Assembly (NCBI GenBank): GCA_030737835.1
Contig: CM060857.1
Location: 8,059,360 to 8,123,359 of the forward strand
Direction of reading: 5' to 3'
DNA: 64,000 nt
Source of the DNA: Acorus gramineus
Taxonomy: Eukaryota > Streptophyta > Magnoliopsida > Acorales > Acoraceae
Below the pieces are notes generated by a model, which had not been told where the DNA came from, searched no databases, and saw only the letters and a list, made by a program, of their open reading frames with translations. Positions 13,701 to 24,159 of this stretch are shown here, in pieces (position 1 is the stretch's first letter; each line of letters starts with the position of its first letter). The translations under genes and the position numbers were made by a program.

Positions 13701-15735
13701 ATAAGCAAGATCAATTAGGTCAGACTACCAATTTTTTCAGGAAAGGTGGGAGCACTCCGCCTGCAATTTATCTAAATTACAGTGGTACACTCCAAATTTT
13801 ATTTGCGTATTAGTGTCAAGAACAAAATCAACTTACATTGATGAAAAGCGGTTATTTACAATATTACTATTTAAAACTTCTTAAATGTGACTCAATAATT
13901 ACCAACCAAAAAAATGTGAGGCACTAAATCCCATAGTTCAATCCTCAAGGACAAAAACAAATTAACGGGACATCCTTTATCTATCATCTGTAATCCTTAT
14001 AATAGCAAAGAGCAAGCTAGTTGATTATTTCAAAAGAAAAGGAAAGGCGTGTTGACTATTTAATTCATGTCAATACATGCACACGAGTATTGAGGATATG
14101 TAAATGTTTACATGCAGATATTTCAAGGTATGCAGCATCAAAGAAAAATAAATGAGAACATTCCCGTGATAGCTACAGTAATAGATTTTCCTACATCAAC
14201 ATACAAGGAATAAGTAAACAAACCTTGTGAACAGATCCGATAGGGCGGCACATGAAGAGACCTTCACAAAATGAGAATCGGATGGAGGCTGATTTACACA
14301 CAATTAAGCATCACGAGATCAGGAAAACATTGAAAAATGTACTTAAAAGAGCAAAATTGATTATCATGTGTTAATGAGAGGATGACATGGAACTTCGAAA
14401 TTAAAGGGAGTAGCCGAGAATAACATAAAAGCAAAGAAATCTTTATAGCTAAAAAAATAAGTATCATTGATTGAACTGATAGTAGAGGGGGACTACATCA
14501 AGTCTTTCTCTCTTAAAGGACAAAAATATAAAGCAAGGTTATATATCCAAAGTATCTAACCTGAATCTTTGACAGTAGTTTCTGGAACCAAACAGGATGT
14601 GATGCCTGAAAGCGATCGGAACTGCACTCTTGACAAGTCAACCCCAGCAAACATATACCAGCCCAACACTTATCTGGCTAGAGCATCCAAATGAACAAAA
14701 ACATCCAATAGTGAATTTCCAATAGTCAGATACATCTATTCATTTACATCAATGATCCCATATAAATGATAAATAAAACTTCACAAATAGGCTAATTTAG
14801 GGCTAAACTACAATCACATGATAATTATCAGATAAAAAGGTTGTATGTCTGGGGCATATTTATTCCCATTCAGTTCTGTTTCTACATCAAACAAATAGGT
14901 TCAATGATTATTTACTTAAAAAAAATGCCCGACCTTAAGGCATATCAGACCCACATCACGGGCACATGGTCACAAAGTTCGTGCACATCGTATATTTGAC
15001 AAGTGTTCCATTCAATATAGCACATTTACATTCATAAATCATCATATAAATACATTAAAAATATATATATATATGATGATAATTAAACTATTTTCTAAAT
15101 GTATTCTGTCATTATCATGAAAAATACATGCCAAAAAAATTTGCTGTTGGGTGTGAAGGCAGCAGTGACAAATAGGCTTAGTTATGAAGAATGTGATAAA
15201 TCATCCACGCTAAACAGATACCTGGATTTTTTATGGATTAAAGACACAATTCGACGAACATAATTATGTTCCGCCTTTAGGTACTAGAGGTATTCAATCT
15301 GAGTACTTTTTCAAACATTTGGAAAAATTCGGAATACTTTGTGACTATGCATAGACCGCCCTAAAAATCTGATTTTGATATCTAAAGAAAGCATCCAATC
15401 AAAAATCAATATCCTACAACAAACAAATCAAGATTATCTTCTTCTTTTCGACATTTATCAATGATTACCATGTCACCGGACACGAGCGACACCAGGCGAT
15501 CGACCCACTCGTCCATGGCGGATTTCCAACCCTCCATCGTCTTCGGATCGACGGGGCCGTGAACGGACTCGGAGAGGAGGCCGTGGTTCTTAATGGAGGA
15601 GACAATGTGGGAGAGCTCGGACGGGGCGGGGAACGGCCGGTTCTCCTCCGGGAGGCGGTCCCTCACGATGGACCGGAGCAATCGAGGCTTCAATCGGTGG
15701 TCGTTCATGTTGGCGAACAAATCCGAACCCGCCAT
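1737..15735 (-). CDS. PELP1: Rix1/PELP1-like pre-60S ribosome assembly protein
   Basis: Rix1/PELP1 proteins are nuclear scaffolds of the Rix1 complex, which drives late pre-60S maturation and ITS2 processing with the Mdn1 AAA ATPase. I could join 13 exons with GT-AG borders and continuous phase: 15735-15469, 14677-14561, 14288-14224, 12337-12235, 10166-10095, 8123-8064, 7933-7804, 7715-7522, 7379-7195, 6707-6580, 3925-3645, 2789-2546, 2440-1737. The sum is 2,550 nt, giving 849 residues. The N-terminal half is the Rix1 domain, with the block PDKCWAGICLLGLTCQECSS at about residues 90-109 that is highly conserved in plant homologues. The middle is a helical repeat region. A basic KKRK patch near residue 487 may be a nuclear localisation signal. 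The tail is acidic and ends DSSDSDE, as expected for the family. The start codon at 15735 follows a short leader with telo-boxes. Family assignment is from remembered motifs and is strong; expression was not tested. Confidence 0.92.
4937..5040 (-). repeat. SINE-like tRNA-derived repeat in intron 10
   Basis: Read on the minus strand there is a box A-like stretch (GAGCTTTGGTTAAATTGGC), then a box B-like stretch (GGGGATCAAACCC), then an A-rich tail of AAAAG units. This order is that of a tRNA-derived SINE. No TSD was recognised, so it may be only a fragment. Confidence 0.35.
5236..5655 (+). repeat. Dispersed repeat family R1, copy 2 (best preserved)
   Basis: Begins near AAGGGTGAATAAAC and continues through TGGTATAAAAGGGGT, ACATGTCAAATCA, a TTTTATAAATC block, GGCCAACCAAACAAC and AATAACTAAAAACATAAAC to an end like CCAAACAGGGA. 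The same blocks in the same order recur near 22780 and 36720. It has no coding capacity and lies inside intron 10 of the Rix1-like gene. Probably a MITE or other non-autonomous element. Confidence 0.55.
6112..6309 (+). repeat. Tandem duplication of about 98 bp
   Basis: The block starting CAATCCTTCTCCATCAAGC and ending AATCAAAAGAAACTAGTT occurs twice head to tail (6112-6209 and 6210-6309). The copies differ by a short indel and few substitutions, so the duplication is fairly recent. It is in intron 10 of the Rix1-like gene and has no coding meaning. Confidence 0.85.
8240..8590. other. GC-richer island in intron 5 of the Rix1-like gene
   Basis: An island with self-similar CG-bearing motifs (ACGTGTCC, CACGTG, CCGTATCCGACGCG) lies in otherwise AT-rich intron sequence. 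On the minus strand a 74-codon ORF (8588-8364) could encode a lysine-rich start (SRLEPIVQDENIKEKQ) followed by low-complexity codons from the GC motif. I do not recognise a protein. It may be the end of a retroelement or a captured fragment. Confidence 0.3.
8716..8732 (+). repeat. Poly-C tract (C17)
   Basis: An uninterrupted run of 17 C. Two more runs occur at 33307-33325 (C19) and 33887-33903 (C17). Long C homopolymers are uncommon in AT-rich plant introns and their exact length is prone to sequencing error. Confidence 0.8.
10610..11020 (+). mobile_element. LINE (L1-like) 3' fragment
   Basis: On the plus strand, broken frames read PPVAWSTWM, a stop, RNNLVFRENTLHVENIWES. This is the W-IW--RN-xxF signature found between the zinc-binding and RNase H parts of plant L1-like elements. 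A 3' UTR-like stretch follows, ending TTAATAGAAGGGCGGACGG and an A-rich tail. It is 5'-truncated and dead, and sits in an intron of the Rix1-like gene in antisense orientation to it. Confidence 0.6.
11160..11560 (+). mobile_element. Second LINE (L1-like) 3' fragment
   Basis: The plus strand reads PHAVCWSIWISQNDCIIQKK, again the W-IW--N signature of plant L1-like elements, here about 200 bp downstream of another such fragment. A T-rich 3' UTR with TTGTACAATGGGTTATTTAC follows. The two are different sequences, so they are two insertions or two distant parts, not a simple duplication. No TSD was identified. Confidence 0.5.
11670..11825 (+). repeat. Local direct duplication
   Basis: The block CAGGGATATCCTCAATCCC plus the following AAGCAAAACTATG-like stretch and GACTACC-CACAA recurs about 98 bp later with several substitutions (second copy near 11768-11825). 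Intron of the Rix1-like gene; no coding content. Confidence 0.7.
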
Positions 15736-15782
15736 TGCTGGGGGTTTCCAGGGTTAAAGAGGAAAGGGAAGGGGTTCAACCA

Positions 15783-15816
15783 AAACCCTAGACGTGGGCG
15801 TTACTCGTTAGGGTTT
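15783..15816. promoter_or_regulatory. Inverted pair of telo-boxes in the leader of the Rix1-like gene
   Basis: AAACCCTA at 15783-15790 and its reverse complement TAGGGTTT at 15809-15816 lie 48-81 nt upstream of the start codon at 15735. Telo-boxes are known in plants as enriched near the transcription start of ribosomal protein and ribosome-biogenesis genes and as targets of telomere-repeat-binding factors. The position fits a 5' UTR or core promoter. The functional role here is inferred. Confidence 0.6.
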
Positions 15817-15894
15817 AAGAGGGGTGTTCGACAACTGTTGGCGCTTGTGCCGGACAAACAGGCTAATAATAAACCTATCAATCAGAAGGATGCG

Positions 15895-16345
15895 ATATGA
15901 CAATATCCAGATCCTAACTTTCAGATTTTGATACGGATACAGATATTAATTTTCAATTCGGATCCCTTCGAATACGGATAGAATACGGATATTTTTCAGA
16001 TAATTGACACGTTTAAATATTAACATTAATTTGAATAATCAAATGATATTTTAGAAAATGTTAAAATAAAATTAAGATTTTAAGGCTTATTATCTCTTTC
16101 AGATATCAAACATTTGAAAATTTAATAGTATTATAATACATTATCATTGTGATTAATCATACAAGATAACAATATGGGCAATATATAATACAAATATATA
16201 TATTTTTATAATATATGTCAGATAATAATATTTTTCGGATCGAATAGACTGATATCCATATCAGCACTCCGGATCTTTGAATATGGAATATTTCTGATTT
16301 TTTAGATACGGATTCAGATTCAGATAATTGACAAACTTAAGCCAA
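15895..16345. repeat. MITE-like repeat upstream of the Rix1-like gene
   Basis: Rich in short motifs of the type GATACGGATA, AATACGGATA and their inversions (GATATCCATATC, GATACGGATTCAG). The two edges are loosely inverted (GACAATATCCAGATCCT against the complement of GATTCAGATAATTGAC). No precise terminal repeat or TSD was found. If real, its insertion pushed distal promoter sequence away from the gene. Confidence 0.3.
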
Positions 16346-16417
16346 TAATAAGGAAATATTGGGCTTGCTTAATTTGGACCCGTTAAAGGCCCACCGATGT
16401 TAAAAACCAAGGAAAAT

Positions 16418-16676
16418 GTTGGACTCAATTTATTTATTTTTTTACCAACCAAAATTTAGACAACACGGGTTTTTATTTTTTTTTAAATAGTAAATATTAT
16501 ATGTTTTGATAAAAAAATGTATATTTCTTTATTTTGAATTAATGAATCCATTTTTAGTGAGTGTAAGAAAATATTTAATGAGGCATATGTAACGTTTAAT
16601 AAAGTATATGCTTCACTGAATTTCTAACAAGGCATATAGGACTGTATTTTGGACTGAAAAAAAAATTGAGTGTAAC
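16418..16676 (+). repeat. MITE family M1, copy 1
   Basis: Starts GTTGGACTCAATTT and ends AAATTGAGTGTAAC, an imperfect terminal inverted repeat. The body shares TAATGAATCCATTTTTAGTG, GTGTAAGAAAATATTTAATG and ATATAGGACTGTATTTTGGA with copies at 51660-51921 (same strand) and 51039-51307 (opposite strand). About 259 bp, no coding capacity. Confidence 0.7.
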
Positions 16677-17059
16677 AATACTTGAAAAACAAGGGAGATG
16701 TTGCATTCACTCCATTTTACTTTTCAAAACGCGGATCACACCTGTTTTCAAATTTTTTTTAAATCATATACCTCATATATATACTTTTAAAAAATGTAAA
16801 GTATATATAATTCAATAAATTGAATTGTATCATTTATAGATGATATAAAAAAATTTGAACGAGATATATACATCAATGCAATGAGTGGAGTAATACAGGA
16901 TTGCAGTTGGGATTGTAAAAGGGATGAATACAACAGAGTTAGAAAAACAATATAACTGGAGTGTTGTTACATACAGTCTGAAGGGGCCTACTCGTGGACA
17001 ATATATAAGTTTTGTTAACAATTTTTAACATTTTTTGTAAAATAAGTCCATTTATTTCG

Positions 17060-17090
<31 letters not shown>

Positions 17091-17644
17091 TTCATTTGAT
17101 GTTATTCATTATTTGCAAAAAAAAAAATTAAAACATGTGTAGACTGTATGTAGAACTATAAACAGAATTGCACCTAACATTTTTCATGTAAAAGTAAAAG
17201 ATAATGTGGCGGTCAGTCTTGTTTGTAGAACATATGTTTTTTTATGTTTTTTAAGTACATTTTTTATAAGAAAATGAAGTACTCACAAATATGAATTGAA
17301 TATACATATTTCTACTCTTTTCAAAAAAAACAAAGTGTATACAAAAGAGCAAAGCATATATTACATTAAGCGATTTCATATACTACGTTGGTGATGTGAT
17401 GAAACCATCGATGTGGAGAAATCTTTGTTGTAACTCCAATGCAGATGCTAGTAGTAAAAAATAATCCATTGTTAGCATTGTTCCACCAGGTTTTGTCAGT
17501 CCCAAATATAGAAAACATGTGGTTGAAAACATCTATATATCAAAAATGTAATATGTTTATGCAGTTCGACAAGAATTGATGGTTGGTGCTGAAGATTAGA
17601 TCTCTGAATAACTAAATAAGAAATAAGGCATATGAGTTAATTGG
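16677..17644. other. AT-rich intergenic stretch
   Basis: Low-complexity AT-rich DNA with an (AT)n run near 17066-17090 and scattered TGTTACATA-like motifs reminiscent of MITE ends. I see no gene, RNA or well-bounded repeat. Confidence 0.6.
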
Positions 17645-18440
17645 AATAAGATAAAAATATGATGCAAGACGGGCCTACCAAATAAGGCCATCACAATTAG
17701 TAGTGCGACCCGATTAGGAGGCCCATAGAAGAAGCACTGTTATCCGGACCGCCACGTTTTACAACAGGCCCAGCGTCATCCAGCAGGTCAGACTAAAAAA
17801 AGATCTGGTCGGACTCCCGAACAAACCTAAATGACTAAGGAGTGTAACTACTGCCTGAACTGATTAGAACAACTAGCTATTAGAGCCCGACCAAACTAGA
17901 AACAGTCAAACAACAGGGTCCGACTTGGTGCAAGGGTCATCCACAAATCCACATCGGCAAGATAACGGAAAGCTCAAGGGAATATTCTTTGATGCAGTGG
18001 CAATGACCAACTATCAGGAATCGGTTATAATGAGCTGATCCCAAGGTCACACATGGCAACCGATCCCAGGGCCACGTGGAAATTCCATCTCATGATAGGC
18101 TCATACCTCAAGAGCAAGTTTGGCACGCCCTCTCCCAGTATGAAAGGAAGGGCATCCCCTTCCAAACAAAGTAGACACTTCTTCTTCCCAAAAACTCTGA
18201 GACTCAAGTTGAACTCCTTTTAAGAATAGAAAACTGACTTGAGCGTCGGAGGGGCATTAGCCAGCATCACACTGGTGTGAGTTGAGGTGACCGGAGCAAA
18301 AGACGGAGCTAAAAGACTTGGCAACGGAAGCCAAACTACGGTGACATGAGTCTTGATGATGTTTCTTCTCAGATCTGTAATCAAAATCTGGATTATACCA
18401 AGATCCGGCCCAGAGGAGGAATATCTTAATTCACCTCCCA
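17645..18440 (+). mobile_element. Old Ty3/gypsy LTR (Tat/Retand-like), probably solo
   Basis: Contains GACTTGAGCGTCGGAGGGGC (18237-18256), the R-U5 signature of many plant Tat-lineage gypsy LTRs, followed by CACACTGGTGTGAG. A decayed TATA-like region lies about 100 bp upstream. The same LTR family, in opposite orientation and better preserved, is at 41688-42420. The right end is placed at the CA near 18440; the left end is uncertain. No internal coding region is attached. Confidence 0.6.
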
Positions 18441-18469
18441 CGGTGTAGTGAATTGTAGCATGAAATGAT

Positions 18470-18851
18470 TTTTTTTTTAAATGTATGGCGTAAAATAAAG
18501 ACTGAATTGTCGGTGTGAGGATAAGATAACGATAAAAATAACAAAGAAATGACCCTGACAAAATGCACAAGTGGGTAGCACAGGGTAGGAGGGCGTAGAA
18601 GAGGTGTATCCCTTCATCCTTAGTTTTGAAATCCTTGTCGTCTCACCTGCCTAGGTCGCTATTGAATACCGGTGCATGACAATTCGATCTCGCTTGCCCC
18701 TGCAATGTACTGACCCCAATCTCCAACGCAACATTCAAATAGCTCCCACAAATTCTCGAAGTAGAACCATTGTCCTCATAATATGACCTAATTTCTCAAG
18801 AGCCAAATCGCCCATGCCTGAGCACAACTGTGATTACATCGATTTTTTGTC
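18470..18851 (-). mobile_element. 5'-truncated LINE (L1-like) with 12-bp TSD
   Basis: The minus strand reads QAWAIWLLRN, stop, then FYFENLWELFECCVGDWGQY, a fragment from the region just before RNase H in plant L1-like elements, then a 3' UTR and a poly(A) tail (poly-T on plus at 18470-18478). The 12-mer GCATGAAATGAT directly flanks both sides (18458-18469 and 18852-18863), as expected for target-primed insertion. Stop codons show it is dead. Confidence 0.75.
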
Positions 18852-18892
18852 GCATGAAATGATAGAATGTTGCAATTGAGGTAATTTGGTGA

Positions 18893-21240
18893 GAGTTTTT
18901 TTTTATTTTATCGGTAATCAAGATTTTGTATTGCTATATCATTAGAAATTTTACAAATTGACATCTCATTACAAAGGTGAAAAATAGCTATAAAAAAAGA
19001 AGGATCTTGGGCACTGAAGCCAGAGCACCCCAGGTTTGCTATATCTTAATATTGTTTCTCCAAAGCAGAGCAATAGATGTTGAAGAGCAGCAAAAAGAAG
19101 CATGACACCTCTGGTGGGCTCCTTCAACCATTGTAATGCCCAAGACTGGATAGGATTTGAGAGAATCTCATGAACAAGACAACAAAAAGAAGGTGAGCAC
19201 CCTTGAAGAGCGCGTCTAGGCTGGATAGGATTTGGATTCTCTGCATGAACTTAAACAACAACAATTTGCTTCCGCTTTGATGCATCCAACCAGTGCAAAA
19301 GTAATTAGCTATTGTGTAGATACCCCTTCATCGAACTAACCTGCTCAATGGCTAAACGAAGCTCGCTCCAGTCTGGCTTGGAAAAAAAGTGGTTTCACCT
19401 CGTGAAGACTGGTAGGATGCTAGTAAATTTGCAGGGGAGTTTCCCTCCCTATGGATATGAGTAGCCTTCCAACATGTAAGATGCTCTAGACTATGGTGGA
19501 TCTGTAGAAGTGAACGAAAGGCAGTCCATGGAATATTGCCCTTACCATGCACCCAAGCTATTGCCGTGGTAGAATCCGATTCGATCCAAAGATTTGTGGC
19601 TGCAACTGAGAGACCCAATCCTATCCCCTTCTCAATGGCCTTGAGCTCAAGGAGATTAATGGATTGAAGATCGAGCCGCCCTACTAGCCCAATGATAAAT
19701 TCACCTTTGCTACAAATAAGTGCACCATACCCACCACGATCATCTGCATATGATCCATCCGTGTTCAACTTTAGCAAGCAGGATTGAGGGGTTAGCCACA
19801 CCATAGTAGTTGTGTGTGATTCCTTTTCTTGTGTATGCAAGCCAAAAAAGTTTGCAATTCGATGAACTACAGGTGATTGGGGAGTTTGGAAAATATTAAA
19901 CAATGTCCTCTCCTTGATGCTAACTCTTATTTTCTGCAACAAAACAGATTTGTGCTGATGCTTGGCATTGAATATTCTGCTATTGTGCTCTATCCATATG
20001 TACCAGAAGGTGGTTGAAAGGACAATGTAGGCAATTTCCTTCCTGAAAGGATTAGTAAGCAGGGAAGTCAGCCAAGGAGGGAGAGCCCCCAGCCTACGAG
20101 ACAGAGAAGATCTTATGAGGAGACCCCGAAGCAGGATAGTCCATACATAATGAGAGTACGAACACCCCAAAAAAAGGTGATCAGTGTCCTCACAAGCTCA
20201 TGAACATAGAGGGCACATGGTATGCTAAACAAGTCCCCTCTTTCGAAGTCTGAATAGGATAAGAAGCTTGTTGTGGAAAGCTTGCCAAGCACATAGACAG
20301 TGCTTCAGGGTTTGAATGGGGTGCCAAAGCCAATTGGCCCATTGGGGTTCAAGCACTCTGATTCGAACTTCCTTCCATGCTTCGGTGAGACTTAGGTTGC
20401 ATGTCTTGCTTGGGTACCATATCAGAATATCCTCCCTCAAGCCACCAACTTCCAATTTCAAAATTTTGTCCCAAATTGTGTCAAAATCTATCGGGACTCT
20501 CATTGATTTTCGCACGTTACCATTTTCAATGAAAAAGTCCACAGTGGCTCTGAGAGGAGGGCCCCAGTCATAAGAGACACGCCCTATCAATGTCTTTAGC
20601 CCTCTGCCATTGATCCACGGGTCATACCAAAGGTTAATATATTTTCCTTCAAAAATTATAAATCTAGTCTTCGAGGCAACCCACTCCCTAGCTTTAAGAA
20701 TAGCTAACCACAAAGATGAGCAACCCCTACGAACCTTTGCATTCCACAAATTTTCCTTCCTCATATATCTTTTTCTCATCCATTGTACCCACAAGGATTG
20801 AAGATTCTTTGCTATATCCCATAATTGAACACTCACAGCACCCGTGGCCAATGCAAGAATTGATTTAATTCCCAGACCCCCTTCTTCAAGAGGCTTGCAT
20901 ATGATATCCCAGCTCACTTGGTGGAATTTTTGAACTTGCGAGTTGCCCTACCAGAGAAAGTCTCGCATCATTTTTTCCACATCCTTTTGAGTCCGTCGAG
21001 GGAGACAAAAGGCTGAGGACCAAAAAATGTGAAAGGAGGATAAGACTGATCGAAATTTTTTTGGGTGAAAGAGTTGACAAATTGGGTTTCTTGCATTGGA
21101 ACAAATATAAGCATGAAATGATTTATGTAAATCCCCTATGTCACATATTCCAGAGCTTTGGGGAGGGGGGGTGTCTGCATAAGCAAAACAATGGGATGAT
21201 TGTTTAGATGTTGAGGACAATCCGTATTTGTGTGGCATGT
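18893..21240 (-). pseudogene. L1-like LINE ORF2 3' part: RT thumb, zinc-binding, RNase H
   Basis: Reading on the minus strand from about 21240: an RT-thumb block (SSAFCLPRRTQKDVEKMMRD, then VSWDIICKPLEEGGLGIKSI), a zf-RVT region (WLWHPIQTLKHCLCAWQAFH, CPLC, HLFLGC), a helical linker (FWYIWIEHNSRIF) and an RNase H domain with LNTDGSYADD, LLELKA and ESDST. The final catalytic Asp, usually in a PAD motif, reads PAN here. Two in-frame stops (20225-20227 and 20198-20200) and a frame change near 20945 break the ORF. The endonuclease and RT core are missing, so it is 5'-truncated. The poly-T at about 18896-18905 is the tail. Intact RNase H reading frame: 19352-20170. Confidence 0.85.
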
Positions 21241-21288
21241 TATTCTATGATTTATTGATTTTCGTTGCACTAGTTAGAGTGTTTATGT

Positions 21289-21410
21289 TTTTTTTTTTTT
21301 TTTTGTCTCTTTGTTTCAATTTTTGTCAAACTTTCTCCTATCAAAACGAGTAAGATTTGAATCTAAGACCCCTCAGTAAAGAGAGATTACCTTTAACAAC
21401 CTGTTAAAAT
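21289..21410 (-). repeat. SINE-like repeat
   Basis: On the minus strand: a box A-like stretch (GGTTGTTAAAGGTAATCTC), a box B-like stretch (TTAGATTCAAATCTTA), a short body and a long poly(A) tail (poly-T on plus at 21289-21305). This is tRNA-derived SINE architecture. GTAATTTGG next to its right edge also occurs left of the neighbouring LINE, which may be chance. Confidence 0.45.
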
Positions 21411-21614
21411 GTAATTTGGAATTGTTTGAGGTTGTTTGATTGTTTGGAATTTTTCCATGATCCCTTTTTATAGCTGGTTAACATTTTTAAATACGCTACC
21501 GTGAAACCAAGAGCGTGAGGTGTTGATCCAGTATATACCACGTGTTATGACTCTGCTGAGTACGATATCCATGCCAAGCAAGTAGCTTAACCTTATAGAG
21601 CTCTAAATAATGAG

Positions 21615-22537
21615 GGGCACAATTATAGCCACCCCACAAGCTATCCTACCCACCCCATAAAGAAATTTATTTATCTCATATCTAACCCATCCCACGAGTT
21701 CGATGTAGACGATGTCTTCTGTATTTAAGATTGTTCGACATGGATCATCTCGATTGAGAACCAGAACCTTATTTTTAGTTTGACATAAACGATGTCTTCT
21801 ATATTTAAGGTGGTTCAACATGGATTATGTCGATCATGAATGATAATGTACGTATTATGTAATATTTTTTTTTGCTCTACTTTAATATGCATGTATATGA
21901 TAACCTATATTCATTTAGGTGTGTGACGATTATTTTTTGCATTGCCGTCAACCGACAAAAACATTGGAGGGCTGGAATGTTTTGAACGAATCATTGATCT
22001 TCATGAACAAAGTCAAGCAAAGTGATATGTGACAGTTAATTATAATATATTAATCACAAACAATGTGTATTCCACTTTTATTTCCTAGATTCATGAGATA
22101 AATATGTTGGAGATTGTATCACAAACATTATAATTCAATAAGATTTGATTACATCAAAGATTTTAACATTTTATTATTAAAGTAAATCTAAGTTTTCAAT
22201 ATAAGAGTCAACCTAGTATCAATTTGTCAACAGTAACTACGTCAATCATATATCAGAAATTTATGGTCTCTGTTCGACATGATCCATGTCGAACCAACTT
22301 AAACACATAAGACATCATCTATGTCGAACCACCTTAAACAAAGAAGACATCGTCTATGTCGAATTAGAATTAAAATGTGACTAAGATTTTTGGTTCCCAA
22401 CGACATGATCCATGTCGAAAATTTTAATCACATATGACGTTGTCTATATCGAACTCGTGGGGTGGGTTAGATATAAGATTTTTATTTAAATAAATGGAGT
22501 GGGTGGGATAAGTAGTGGGGTGACTATAACCGCGCCG
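21615..22537. mobile_element. Non-autonomous MULE with long TIRs and 9-bp TSD
   Basis: Perfect 9-bp direct repeats AATAATGAG flank it (21606-21614 and 22538-22546). The ends form imperfect inverted repeats of about 100 bp: GGGCACAATTATAGCCACC at left against the complement CGGCGCGGTTATAGTCACC at right, then TATCTAACCC and CACGAGTTCGAT in both. Long TIRs with a 9-bp TSD are the hallmark of Mutator-like elements. Inside each arm are repeated palindromic motifs of the type GTTCGACATG-ATC-CATGTCG and units like GACATCGTCTATGTCGAA. The 923-bp body has no transposase ORF. Confidence 0.88.
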
Positions 22538-22779
22538 AATAATGAGTAGATAAATGTAGACAGGTGAAATTATTTATTAACATTGATTTGATGTGTGCAC
22601 GAGCGAGTATATATTTTATTAGAAAAAATGTATGCATTCAAAAGTATGCATTTTATATTTTATGAAAATACATAATCTATTAGACAAATATATAGTTCAA
22701 AACAAATTCAAGGCATCTTCATGTTACAAGATTGATCGCATAAATGACTGTGTCATTTCCCATAACAAAGGGTGAAGTA

Positions 22780-23130
22780 GGGGATTAAGGGTGAATAAAC
22801 TAAAAAAATATGTTTGTTTGCAAGGAATAAGTAAGCTCTATGTCAAAATAAATGGGAATAAAATGATACTAATATTTCAGATCTCCCATGATATTGTGTT
22901 ATTTCACTCAATTTATTTCCTGGTATAAAAGGGGTGCACATGTCAAGTCATATATCAACATATTATAAATCAAGGACCCATATGTCAAATCATTTTTCAC
23001 ATTTTATAAATCATTATCCATATAGTATTCACCTTTTATCAATAACTTATCAATGATCAATCAATCGCAAATAACTAAAAACACAATAAAACAAAAATAA
23101 ATACCTCATTTAATTTTTTTTATTGATATA
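22780..23130 (+). repeat. Dispersed repeat family R1, copy 3
   Basis: Begins with AAGGGTGAATAAAC like copy 2 and keeps TGGTATAAAAGGGGT, CACATGTCAAGTCA, CACATTTTATAAATC, and AATAACTAAAAACACAATAA in order. No coding capacity. Confidence 0.55.
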
Positions 23131-24159
23131 GTTAAAATTTTCTTTTGTGTATACCACTATACCAATGTATATGAAGGTTATGCAACTTTTTATGTGATTA
23201 TCAGGGCCTTCTAAACTAAAACACATGCCATGAAGCAAATCGTTTGCGACATGGCAGATTCAATGATGTGTTGAACTGCTTTTCTTCAACGTTTTGTGAA
23301 GATTGATTCTTTTCGTGCCTTTGTTGCGTGCAGTATTGGACTCACGAGTTTCTTTTATCACACATGAATGAAATCATTTTCAAAGTTCATTGGTGGGATG
23401 AACCCTTTAAGAGTAAAAAATAAAAAACTAAACTGCATATTTGATTGTGCTTTGATCAGTAAATCAACCTGGCTACTCACAGAGCCCTCACTGCACATGA
23501 GAAACCAAATGAATTCTCAACATTTCTTTTGTTTAATTCTCATCGTTGTCTGCTCGTGTTAGATACAGTTCTACATGTTGGAACCACACCTCGCGTTGCA
23601 TGTAAGAACTGTGTAACAGCAACTTTTTTTTTTACTAAATGTCAACAACTGAAAATTCTGCATATAAATTCTTTAGCATGGCTGTCTAGCAACAATTCTG
23701 CTCTGTCCCAGTCCAACTCAAATTTAGCAGATTATAAAAAAAAATCACATCTAGTCTATAACCCTCAAATTAACGGAGTAATTACAGAGCTGTGGATCTT
23801 TTATTTCATGCTCATATATCGGGGCAAAATCCAAGAAAAACAGAACTGCTTTAGATTTCTCGAAATGCATCTGTATTACAATGAAGAAAAAATAAAGAGC
23901 AAAATACAAGGATTAAAAAAAAGAAACAGAGAGCAGTTCAGGCCCTCAGACAAGAACTGAAAGAATTGGCGTAACAAAAATATAGCATGACATATGGGAA
24001 AAAAAAAGTATTACTCCAGCTGCACAATTTCATTTCAGATAGCAGGGAGAAGCGGCGTACCTTACCTAACGTTTCTTCTCAATCACGTCGTTTCTTGACC
24101 CGGACAAGCAAAAAACAAATTTACAGTTTCCGGTTAGAAACGGAGTTGAGTGAGTCGTG
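23131..24159. other. Downstream region of the PRAF gene
   Basis: AT-rich sequence directly 3' of the PRAF stop codon. The first few hundred bases below 24160 should be its 3' UTR. Plus-strand ORFs here (for example 23529-23960) have no recognisable protein and are biased by A-rich sequence. Confidence 0.5.

Noticed and set aside
21111-21122. Third occurrence of GCATGAAATGAT
   Set aside because: It lies inside the RT-thumb coding remnant of the larger LINE, with no matching insertion border. Treated as chance.
23529-23960. 143-codon plus-strand ORF downstream of PRAF
   Set aside because: Lys/Asn/Ser-rich from A-rich sequence, no recognisable domain, no splice context.
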